A DNA stretch of 31,010 nt, taken from IMG/VR virus record IMGVR_UViG_3300017941_000030, positions 1-31,010 of that record; one strand, given 5' to 3'. This document shows, piece after piece, positions 1 through 4,483 of this stretch; position 1 is the first letter of the stretch, and each line of letters starts with the position of its first letter. Source of the stretch: a virus. The notes under the pieces are model-generated. The model saw only the letters and a program-made list of their open reading frames with translations. It was not told the origin of the DNA and made no database searches. The position numbers and the translations under genes are program-made.

Positions 1-47
1 GGCGGCGTAGGCGGCGTCGGCGGCGGCGTTGGCGGCGTAGGCGGCGG
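1..47 (-). repeat. GGCGGC-rich in-frame codon repeat encoding Ala-Ala-Xaa
   Basis: The plus strand shows GGCGGC units separated by GTA, GTC or GTT. Read on the minus strand these are GCC pairs separated by TAC, GAC or AAC codons. The repeat runs off the window edge, so its full length is unknown. It is the C-terminal repeat of the Ala-rich protein gene. Slippage at such a tract could change protein length in units of three codons. Confidence 0.75.
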
Positions 48-444
48 AGTAAGTTCTATCTTTTCCGCTTATCCACAAATCTGCCCATGCATTCCATGCC
101 TTATCGTTGCAAACTTTCTTGGCTGTCTTGACCGCATCCGTGGCTATGCGAATAGACCATTTCAGTATGATCGCCTTGGCATCCAGCGTCCAAAGTGCTT
201 TCCGTTGAGAACATACCAACTTGTCGTCTTGCTGTTCTATCTCGCCACTACATTCTACGCGAGATACAGTGAAGCCCGGCGCATATGAAAGTGCATCCCC
301 GATATCTATACTTGCGTGGTAACCGCTGACGCACATTCCCAGCTTGCCGGGATGCTTGTAGAGTTTGCCTACCTTTAACGGCTGGCCATCGCGGAGAACC
401 ATTCCGTTAGTGAAATGGTATCCTAATATTTTCTTTGATTTCAT
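1..444 (-). CDS. Ala-repeat phage protein, DUF7666-like (partial, C-terminus off the left edge)
   Basis: The frame is open for 148 codons from an ATG at 444 to the window edge. The ATG overlaps the stop of the HNH-type gene as ATGA, and GAGGAGGAG lies just upstream. Residues 1-120 contain ILGYHFTNG, LRDGQPL, CVSGYHASIDIGDALSYAPG and IEQQDDKLV. From memory, this pattern matches a phage and bacterial family in which a compact N-terminal domain is followed by degenerate Ala-rich repeats. The visible C-terminal part (about residues 129-148) is such a repeat: Ala pairs and triplets separated by Tyr, Asn or Asp. The function of the family is not known to me. The family name DUF7666 is recalled, not searched. 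Confidence 0.8.
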   Translation of the reverse strand, partial: MKSKKILGYHFTNGMVLRDGQPLKVGKLYKHPGKLGMCVSGYHASIDIGDALSYAPGFTVSRVECSGEIEQQDDKLVCSQRKALWTLDAKAIILKWSIRIATDAVKTAKKVCNDKAWNAWADLWISGKDRTYSAAYAANAAADAAYAA

Positions 445-863
445 GCGCTCCTCCTCGAATGTTGTTTGCCATGGCAACTCTTGCAGAGATGAATTACATC
501 AAGAGGTTTTGAATAGTCAGGATGATGGCGATCGGTGGCCCTGGCTCCGCACAATTCACACTTATCCTTCAAAGGAATAGTGTACTGAGCTCGGAAGTGT
601 GCACTTTTTCTTTCTGGATATTGCTCGGACCACAAAGCGCTCGAAGCCAGTTCTCTATCGAGATATTTTTGATGATAGTTATGCCTAATCTCTTTACGCT
701 TTTCAGGGTTGGATTTCGCCCACTTCTTCGCTCGGTCTTTGAACTCTTCTTTATGAGCCTCATAGTAAGCATGAAGTCTCGCTTTCTCTTCTTCGCGGTG
801 TCTCTCGGTAAATCTTCTTTGCCGTTCTCTTGCTTTTATGTCAAAAGACTTGCTATTCTTCAT
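441..863 (-). CDS. HNH-type zinc-finger protein (putative homing or packaging-associated endonuclease)
   Basis: A 140-aa protein. The N-terminal 75 residues are highly charged and helical (many Lys, Arg and Glu). The C-terminus carries a Cys/His cluster: C102-x2-C105-G, then DRHHPDYSKPLDV (H113, H114), then LC127KSC130H131 and H135. This arrangement is typical of small phage HNH/zinc proteins that contain HHPDYxKPLxVxxLC. A nuclease role is inferred from the family. The full beta-beta-alpha catalytic site was not modelled, so a purely structural zinc domain is possible. AGGGAGG lies 6 bases before the ATG. The stop overlaps the next start (ATGA), so the Ala-repeat gene is probably translationally coupled to it. 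Confidence 0.8.
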   Translation of the reverse strand: MKNSKSFDIKARERQRRFTERHREEEKARLHAYYEAHKEEFKDRAKKWAKSNPEKRKEIRHNYHQKYLDRELASSALWSEQYPERKSAHFRAQYTIPLKDKCELCGARATDRHHPDYSKPLDVIHLCKSCHGKQHSRRSA

Positions 864-872
864 GCGGCCTCC

Positions 873-1076
873 CTACTCGAACCTGAACACGCGGCGCTTG
901 GCGACCATGACACGGCGCTCACGGAGCAGGGCTTCCTTTGCATTCCAATGTCCGCGAATGCTCACGTAGTTCACGCTTCTATCAATATCAATCAACCTTT
1001 CCCGCCATACCTTTCGCATGTAACTTCTGGAATACGGCGTGCCCGGCAGAATGCGTGCGCGATCAGCGGGGATCAT
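873..1076 (-). CDS. Small basic hypothetical protein
   Basis: A 67-aa, Arg-rich protein starting MIPADRARILPG. AAGGA lies 7 bases upstream of the ATG. The gene begins 14 bases inside the end of the preceding minus-strand gene and ends 9 bases before the HNH-type gene, so it fits the compact operon. No motif or membrane segment is visible. The Arg content is high, but the good ribosome-binding site and the tight fit between neighbours favour a real gene. No function is proposed. Confidence 0.55.
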   Translation of the reverse strand: MIPADRARILPGTPYSRSYMRKVWRERLIDIDRSVNYVSIRGHWNAKEALLRERRVMVAKRRVFRFE

Positions 1077-1347
1077 AGAGTGTTCCTTGCGCTATCATCT
1101 TGCGCAGTTGCTTGTCGGCGCATTTCTTCGCACGTGCCGCCCCACTTCGATGAGGATGTCTATCCGACCGCCTCATATAAGGATGTCTATGATGATCTGT
1201 GGCGCAACACCAAACACATTTGCCAGTCTCACGGTCTATGATTTCCCCTATTCCTTCACACGTTCCTGTAGCAATGCGGAAAGTGGCAAAGTACCTTTTC
1301 CGCGCAGCATCAGCCCTATCCCGGATAGCACGCCGTTCGGGGGTCAC
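1063..1347 (-). CDS. Small Cys/His-rich hypothetical protein
   Basis: A 94-aa protein with a GTG start inside a GTGA overlap with the previous stop, and AAGGAAGGAC upstream. Residues 30-55 hold C30, C44, C47, C48 and a His cluster (DHHRH), which suggests metal binding. The flanks are strongly basic. Neighbouring small genes in this operon have the same coupled arrangement. The gene is not recognised. A DNA-binding or nuclease-associated role would be a guess. Confidence 0.6.
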   Translation of the reverse strand: MTPERRAIRDRADAARKRYFATFRIATGTCEGIGEIIDRETGKCVWCCATDHHRHPYMRRSDRHPHRSGAARAKKCADKQLRKMIAQGTLYDPR

Positions 1348-1559
1348 GATGTCCTTCCTTTCGGTGCCACGTACCGGCGCTCCCCATCTGGCCCGTATGC
1401 CTTGCCATCTTTGATGATACTTTTGATTTCCCCCTCAGCGGTGAAGATGAAGCGCGGACCCCCGATGACATTGATGCTGGCGTCCCGCTCCTCAAACCGC
1501 TTGCCCGAGATCACACAGGCACGCTCTATCTGATCGCGGAGAACGTCACGGTCTGTCAT
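1344..1559 (-). CDS. Small hypothetical protein
   Basis: A 71-aa protein starting MTDRDVLRDQIERACVISG. Its ATG overlaps the stop of the beta-barrel-like gene (ATGA), and its own stop overlaps the next GTG (GTGA), so it sits in a translationally coupled chain. The N-terminal half is predicted helical; the C-terminal half has short beta-prone stretches (GPRFIFTAEGEIKSIIKDG). No known motif is recognised. Confidence 0.6.
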   Translation of the reverse strand: MTDRDVLRDQIERACVISGKRFEERDASINVIGGPRFIFTAEGEIKSIIKDGKAYGPDGERRYVAPKGRTS

Positions 1560-1972
1560 TTCCCTATTCTTCCCTTCACCATCACATAGAAAACGTCTAC
1601 AGCGCCCTCACTCGCAGGAATAGGTATTGCGATATTGCTAAGGATGTATTGCATGTAATAAGGGTCAGAAGGATGGTAACAAGTGTGCGTATAGCCTACT
1701 TCGACGGGGCCGAATCGCAAGCCTGCGTTGAAAGTGTAGGTATTCTGAAATGGAGAATAGTTGGTGATGCTCACCATGTTGAAATCAGTCCGTATCGCGC
1801 CACCCATGAACACCGGACCAATCTGAACATCGCCTCCGAAGTTGACGAATAGAGGATTCCCGATAGCGACATAGGCAAGTGGCTGATACTGGACGAATCC
1901 GCCGGAATAGGTTCCAAGAGTGATATTGTAGTTCAAGGAAATCAATGCCAGGAAACCAGTAAGCCACGTCAT
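1556..1972 (-). CDS. Small beta-barrel-like (outer-membrane-type) phage protein
   Basis: A 138-aa protein with a short hydrophobic N-terminus (about residues 3-13). It then has repeated amphipathic strands rich in Gly, aromatic and Val residues (GGFVQYQPLAYVAIG, GGDVQIGPVFMGGAI, FNAGLRFGPVEVGYTHTC). The alternating pattern suggests a small membrane beta-barrel. Similar small proteins with an EVG-x-x-H-x-C-x-HP motif occur in proteobacterial phages, to my recollection. A role at the host outer membrane, such as superinfection exclusion, is inference only. There is no strong ribosome-binding site. This is the first gene of the leftmost minus-strand operon, directly downstream of the AT-rich control region at 1990-2105. 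Confidence 0.6.
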   Translation of the reverse strand: MTWLTGFLALISLNYNITLGTYSGGFVQYQPLAYVAIGNPLFVNFGGDVQIGPVFMGGAIRTDFNMVSITNYSPFQNTYTFNAGLRFGPVEVGYTHTCYHPSDPYYMQYILSNIAIPIPASEGAVDVFYVMVKGRIGK

Positions 1973-1993
1973 GACTCAGATCATATACCCGTT

Positions 1994-2105
1994 TAGTCAT
2001 TTTGCAACAAGAATATTTATCCATTTTATTTATACTTATGCAGTATAGTTATGCACAGAATTGGAATTTATGTGCTATTGACATGGTTCTTTTTCTATGC
2101 GTCAA
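1994..2105. promoter_or_regulatory. Divergent AT-rich control region with palindrome
   Basis: This gap lies between a minus-strand gene starting at 1972 and a plus-strand ORF starting at 2230. It contains a perfect 6-bp inverted repeat, TATACT-TATGC-AGTATA (2031-2047), and a TTGAC...GTCAA inverted repeat (2078-2105). The box TAGTCATTTTG is at about 1994-2004. The element AGTATAGTTATGCA (2042-2055) nearly matches AGTATAGTTGCA at 7015-7026, in the other AT-rich gap of the left half. A minus-strand -10 of the form TATAAA (2028-2033) is possible with a poor -35. Exact promoter positions are uncertain. Apart from this, 1973-2229 holds nothing clear. Confidence 0.45.
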
Positions 2106-2229
2106 TTCCCTTGCGTGCACTTCTCTCTCTAGCCGGGTTCGATATCTACAAGACAAAGAAAAGAAAAGACCGCTCAGGGCGCGCGGGCGCTCAGAGGTTC
2201 ATAGGCGAAGAACCGGAAAGAGAGTGAGT

Positions 2230-2391
2230 ATGTCTAGTACACTAGTGAGAGTGCAAAAATTGGAGTCGCTGCTTGTGATGCTTTCCGACTTCGCTAGAGA
2301 AGAATGTTCAGGAAATGGCAACCGAGCAGCTATAAAGCAAGCGGCGGAAATTGTGCGCGGAGTCCTACATAGCATCCAAAAACCTACTTGA
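2230..2391 (+). CDS. Small plus-strand hypothetical protein
   Basis: A 53-aa ORF starting MSSTLVRVQKLESLL, the only convincing plus-strand gene candidate in the window. It is amphipathic and helical throughout (LESLLVMLSDFAREE, AAIKQAAEIVRGVLHSI). The upstream sequence GGAAAGAGAG is a modest ribosome-binding site. Support comes from context: a plus-strand intrinsic terminator lies about 100 bases after the stop, and the opposing lysis operon has its own terminator beyond that. The frame is open further upstream to 2002, but that part reads as low-quality, Arg-rich sequence, so the ATG at 2230 is preferred. Function is unknown; a small regulator is possible given the divergent control region. 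Confidence 0.45.
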   Translation: MSSTLVRVQKLESLLVMLSDFAREECSGNGNRAAIKQAAEIVRGVLHSIQKPT

Positions 2392-2415
2392 CAACTTATA
2401 CTATCTATGTGCAAT
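2388..2415 (+). promoter_or_regulatory. Candidate plus-strand promoter
   Basis: A perfect -35 hexamer TTGACA (2388-2393) overlaps the stop of the 53-aa ORF. Sixteen bases later is TGCAAT (2410-2415), a fair -10. The intervening sequence is AT-rich. Transcription from here would give an RNA of about 100 bases ending at the terminator at 2494-2527. The -10 is weak, so the promoter is tentative. Confidence 0.35.
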
Positions 2416-2418
2416 ATA

Positions 2419-2527
2419 CCCTTAGTCGCCGTAAAGCCGAGGGCGGGGGTCGGAGGTAGGGCTACAGAGGTAGCGTGTAGGCAGACGACTTAGGGGAAGG
2501 CTTCGAGCAGGGGCCTTCCCTTCTTTT
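2419..2527 (+). ncRNA. Candidate structured small RNA (or structured 3' untranslated region)
   Basis: The stretch has no ORF but a coherent fold. CCCTTAGTCG (2419-2428) pairs with CGACTTAGGG (2486-2495) over 9 of 10 positions and closes the molecule. Inside are CCGA/TCGG (2437-2453) and a perfect GCTAC-AGAG-GTAGC hairpin (2461-2474). It ends in an intrinsic terminator, and a TTGACA -35 lies just upstream. It may be an independent small RNA or the 3' end of the mRNA for the 53-aa ORF. No known RNA family was recognised. Confidence 0.4.
2494..2527 (+). terminator. Intrinsic terminator, plus strand
   Basis: GGGAAGGC (2494-2501) pairs perfectly with GCCTTCCC (2513-2520) and is followed by TTCTTTT. 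There is no T-tract on the other strand. It therefore terminates rightward transcription and shows that this small region really is transcribed from the plus strand. Confidence 0.8.
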
Positions 2528-2528
2528 C

Positions 2529-2564
2529 AAAAAGGGGGCCACCGCTGAAGATGACGGCAGCCCC
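2529..2564 (-). terminator. Intrinsic terminator of the lysis operon, minus strand
   Basis: On the minus strand GGGGCTGCCG (2555-2564) pairs with CGGTGGCCCC (2535-2544) over 10 positions, two of them G-U, and is followed by CTTTTTG. It lies about 80 bases after the last gene of the lysis cassette. It is 2 bases from the oppositely oriented terminator, so the two transcripts converge here. The rest of 2565-2646 shows nothing clear. Confidence 0.8.
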
Positions 2565-2646
2565 GTATCGAATCCCACTGGCGGCCGCGAAGGAGGTAGA
2601 GACGGCCAATGCCAATGAGGGCTTCCAATATCAAGGAACAAGTCTT

Positions 2647-3162
2647 TCACTTCCAAACCTTGAGTAGCTTCCCGACTTCATAAACGATAGCCACTCCGAC
2701 CCCGACTCCCAGCGTGATACAGCCCACTTTGAGGACGCTTACCTGTATTTCAAGAGCCTTAGCGTGCGCTTGCGCCAGGATGGTAGATTGCGTAGAGGCG
2801 TCCAAATCCGTCTGCAATTGCGCCGATTTGCTTTCTGATGTCGTCACCCGATCCTGCGATTTCTTCAGCGATGCCTGCAAGTCCGCGTTCAAGGCTTCCG
2901 ATATCGCGTTGCTGGCTGTCAATGATTCGTTGTCTGCGCGTAAGCTCTTGGCTGTCTCTTGCAACGATTCCGTTTGCGATGTCAAGCTCGCCATGAAGCT
3001 GTCGAAGTTCTGAGGCAAGCTCTGTGTTATCGGCAGTAGACTTTGCCAAAGAGGTTCGGACTGCGGCAAGATCGGCGTTGAGCTTTGCCCCTGCGCCACG
3101 GGACACCAGATAAATAGCGCCGCCACAAACGATACAGCCAAGCAGAAAACCAATCGTCGCAT
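2647..3162 (-). CDS. Coiled-coil protein with N-terminal signal and C-terminal membrane segment (spanin-like)
   Basis: A 171-aa protein. It has an N-terminal signal sequence (MRRLVFCLAVSFVAALFIW) with a plausible signal-peptidase site after VAQG. A long Ser/Leu/Glu-rich coiled coil follows (about residues 55-135), then a C-terminal hydrophobic segment (about 146-164) with a basic tail. The ATG lies inside the 139-aa gene in the +1 frame, with AAAGGA placed 7 bases upstream. A periplasmic coiled coil anchored at one end is what spanins need. A canonical lipobox is missing (FIWC has Trp at -1), so a u-spanin is not proven. It covers the whole 139-aa gene apart from its first 16 bases. It is last in the operon, before the terminator at 2529-2564. 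Confidence 0.6.
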   Translation of the reverse strand: MRRLVFCLAVSFVAALFIWCPVAQGQSSTPILPQSEPLWQSLLPITQSLPQNFDSFMASLTSQTESLQETAKSLRADNESLTASNAISEALNADLQASLKKSQDRVTTSESKSAQLQTDLDASTQSTILAQAHAKALEIQVSVLKVGCITLGVGVGVAIVYEVGKLLKVWK

Positions 3163-3178
3163 AGTGCCATCCTTTCAT
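2759..3178 (-). CDS. Rz-like coiled-coil inner-membrane or lipoprotein (spanin-like)
   Basis: A 139-aa protein with an N-terminal hydrophobic segment (IGFLLGCIVCGGAIYLV, residues 9-25) followed by a charged coiled coil to about residue 120. This is the layout of an i-spanin such as lambda Rz. LLGC (Cys15) could alternatively act as a lipobox. The ATG overlaps the stop of the preceding small membrane protein (ATGA), so translation is probably coupled. Its Shine-Dalgarno is only GCAGG. Nearly all of it is also read in the +1 frame as the 171-aa protein. Both frames give sensible membrane and coiled-coil proteins, so both are listed. The assignment as spanin rests on topology and neighbours, not on sequence similarity. 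Confidence 0.6.
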   Translation of the reverse strand: MKGWHYATIGFLLGCIVCGGAIYLVSRGAGAKLNADLAAVRTSLAKSTADNTELASELRQLHGELDIANGIVARDSQELTRRQRIIDSQQRDIGSLERGLAGIAEEIAGSGDDIRKQIGAIADGFGRLYAIYHPGASAR

Positions 3179-3369
3179 TTGCCTGCCGCCTGCCCGCTTG
3201 CAATTACATTCGTAGTGAAGTATCCACCCGCTACAAGCGTTACTACACCAAGAAAGGCTCCGAGAACCGTCGCATCGGGTTTGTCAATCTTCAGGATGTA
3301 GATGGCACACAGAATGACCATAGATGCTATTGTACCTACGGCAAGCCAGAACTTTGTCCCTGTATTCAT
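3175..3369 (-). CDS. Small two-helix membrane protein (holin-like)
   Basis: A 64-aa protein with two hydrophobic segments (FWLAVGTIASMVILCAIYIL and VLGAFLGVVTLVAGGYF). The ATG at 3369 is preferred over an in-frame ATG four codons earlier. It overlaps the stop of the enzyme gene as ATGA, and GGAGG lies 5 bases upstream. Its own stop overlaps the next start (ATGA). Size, topology and position between a putative cell-wall enzyme and the spanin-like pair suggest a holin or holin partner. The longer holin-like protein at 3974-4243 is a competing candidate, so one may be an antiholin. Confidence 0.7.
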   Translation of the reverse strand: MNTGTKFWLAVGTIASMVILCAIYILKIDKPDATVLGAFLGVVTLVAGGYFTTNVIASGQAAGK

Positions 3370-3890
3370 ACAATCCTCCATTCACGATTCAATTCAAAGT
3401 CCAGCGGGACAAGCTCTTGAGTCTTTATCCCCGGCCAGGGGTCCCGCCCCGTTGCCCTCACCACAAGCCCCGCAAAGCTCGAACACACCCCCCCGAGATA
3501 CCAGCTCCCGAAGGGAACCCATCCTATCCTGTCCCAGAACCACCGGGTCGGGTACAGGATGGCGTCCACGAGAAGCAGAAAAATATTGTAATGTCTGCGC
3601 AGGTTGACTTGTGTGATTGCCACCTCAAGAGCAGCCTGAATCTCAGCATCACTCCACGGCGCCACGGGCTCCTGAATAGTGTACTCCCCCCATCCGGCGA
3701 TGTCGGCCTGTAAGCTCTCTCGTACTCCGCTCACGGGAAGAAGTTTCCCGGGCTGATGCCATACGGTATCATCGAAGAAAAGTCCCCCGATGAAGATAGC
3801 AACATGCGCGGGGCCACCAGTGATGTACTTGACTGCTTGCCCTACGGGATCCGGGCCAGGGGGAAAAGTGAGAACACTGCCGTCTTTCAC
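3366..3890 (-). CDS. Permuted NlpC/P60 (YiiX-like) papain-fold enzyme, possible endolysin
   Basis: A 174-aa protein with a GTG start in a GTGA overlap with the 28-aa peptide gene. The early motif GGPAHVAIFIGG puts a candidate catalytic His at residue 29. The late motif GGVCSSFAGLVVRATG puts a candidate catalytic Cys at residue 136. His before Cys is the order of circularly permuted NlpC/P60 enzymes, which cleave amide bonds in cell-wall peptides or lipids. The position inside a cluster of small membrane proteins makes it the best endolysin candidate here, since no lysozyme or amidase of a classical family is seen. A role in processing another substrate cannot be excluded. Confidence 0.65.
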   Translation of the reverse strand: MKDGSVLTFPPGPDPVGQAVKYITGGPAHVAIFIGGLFFDDTVWHQPGKLLPVSGVRESLQADIAGWGEYTIQEPVAPWSDAEIQAALEVAITQVNLRRHYNIFLLLVDAILYPTRWFWDRIGWVPFGSWYLGGVCSSFAGLVVRATGRDPWPGIKTQELVPLDFELNREWRIV

Positions 3891-3973
3891 GGCTTCCCCA
3901 TTCTTCCCATGACATAGCCAAGAAGATAGACAACGAGGATGATTAGTAGGGCTTCACCTAGGTCGATGGGCAT
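3887..3973 (-). CDS. 28-aa single-helix membrane peptide
   Basis: A tiny ORF reading MPIDLGEALLIILVVYLLGY followed by a short basic tail: one transmembrane helix with an acidic N-terminus. The ATG follows the previous stop directly (TAAATG), and the TGA overlaps the next GTG (GTGA), so it fills the gap between two lysis genes exactly. There is no strong Shine-Dalgarno, so re-initiation after the upstream gene is the likely mode of translation. A modulator of the holin is possible; that is inference. Confidence 0.6.
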   Translation of the reverse strand: MPIDLGEALLIILVVYLLGYVMGRMGKP

Positions 3974-4243
3974 TTACGTTTTCGTTAATCCGCAGACGAT
4001 TGCGATTGCCACCGCGCCTGCGAAATAGAGAAGTGCAAGAGTCACATCACCCTTGAAGGCGAAGATAATGGAAGTCACGAGGGCTACGACACCGCTTCCG
4101 CGCTTGTAGCTGAACTTGCCTTTCGGGTCGTCGAGGAACTGAGTCCACGCTTCCAGCCATTTCAATGCGGTCCGAATTGCGTCATGGATACTCTTGAAGA
4201 AACCCTTTTTCACAACCGCTTGAAGAGGAACAGGATCACTCAT
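3974..4243 (-). CDS. Holin-like membrane protein
   Basis: An 89-aa protein with an amphipathic N-terminal half (FFKSIHDAIRTALKWLEAW) and two hydrophobic segments in the second half (SGVVALVTSIIFAFKG and VTLALLYFAGAVAIAIVCGL). AGGAGGG lies 4 bases before the ATG. It is the first gene after the terminator at 4262-4293 and begins the probable lysis cassette. Length and topology fit a class II holin. Holins are diverse in sequence, so the call rests on layout. Confidence 0.65.
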   Translation of the reverse strand: MSDPVPLQAVVKKGFFKSIHDAIRTALKWLEAWTQFLDDPKGKFSYKRGSGVVALVTSIIFAFKGDVTLALLYFAGAVAIAIVCGLTKT

Positions 4244-4261
4244 TAAACCCTCCTACTCTAA

Positions 4262-4293
4262 TGAAAAGGGCCGGGAAGACTTTCTCCCCGGCC
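4262..4293 (-). terminator. Intrinsic terminator before the lysis cassette
   Basis: On the minus strand GGCCGGG (4287-4293) pairs with CCCGGCC (4269-4275), with an 11-base loop, followed by CTTTTC. It separates the paralogue operon from the holin-like gene, so lysis genes must be expressed by read-through, by controlled antitermination, or from another promoter. Confidence 0.75.
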
Positions 4294-4324
4294 ACGTCTA
4301 CCGGTTTATCCGGGTGTCTGGGGA

Positions 4325-4366
4325 CTAGTACTTTCCCCGTTTACGACCACGGTGCCTTCTGGGCAT
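4325..4366 (-). CDS. 13-aa Arg-rich mini-ORF (possible leader peptide)
   Basis: Reads MPRRHRGRKRGKY and stop. GGAAGGAG stands 8 bases before the ATG, one of the best ribosome-binding sites in this region, although nothing longer can be translated from it. Five of 13 codons are Arg, including adjacent AGA-AGG. The stop lies 31 bases before the terminator stem. Overlapping hairpins between it and the terminator (4320-4338 and 4301-4313) resemble an attenuator. It may equally be a free-standing nucleic-acid-binding microprotein. Confidence 0.45.
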   Translation of the reverse strand: MPRRHRGRKRGKY

Positions 4367-4389
4367 TGTGCTCACTCCTTCCATAAGAG

Positions 4390-4483
4390 GAGAGACTCGA
4401 ACATCTCTCACCCGCATCTCTGCGGGGCAGCTCGTTACATGACGGCAGGGCCGTCAAGCCTCGAAACCATCGGTCTTAGACCG
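4390..4483 (-). other. Array of four perfect stem-loops in the intergenic leader
   Basis: In minus-strand order there are four hairpins. CGGTC-TAA-GACCG (4471-4483) is centred on the stop codon of the upstream gene. TGACGGC-CCT-GCCGTCA is at 4440-4456, CCCGCA-GAGA-TGCGGG at 4411-4426, and GAGAGA/TCTCTC with loop TGTTCGAG at 4390-4409. The order and the TTCGAG loop recall the arms of a class II tRNA, but no acceptor stem pairs and the loops have wrong sizes. It sits between the last paralogue and the Arg-rich mini-ORF. Confidence 0.5.

Noticed and set aside
522-1241. A 239-aa plus-strand frame
   Set aside because: It lies across four coupled minus-strand genes with good ribosome-binding sites and has no coherent domain.
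2078-2101. TTGACA at 2078 as a plus-strand promoter
   Set aside because: The nearest -10-like sequence (TATGCG) is only 12 bases away, too close; it was kept only as part of an inverted repeat.
2002-2391. A 129-aa plus-strand frame as one gene
   Set aside because: The part before 2230 is Arg-rich and patternless and has no ribosome-binding site; only the last 53 codons look like protein.
2462-2656. A 64-aa minus-strand reading frame after the spanin-like genes
   Set aside because: It starts with TTG, has no ribosome-binding site, is Pro/Ser-rich and runs through both terminators at 2494-2564.
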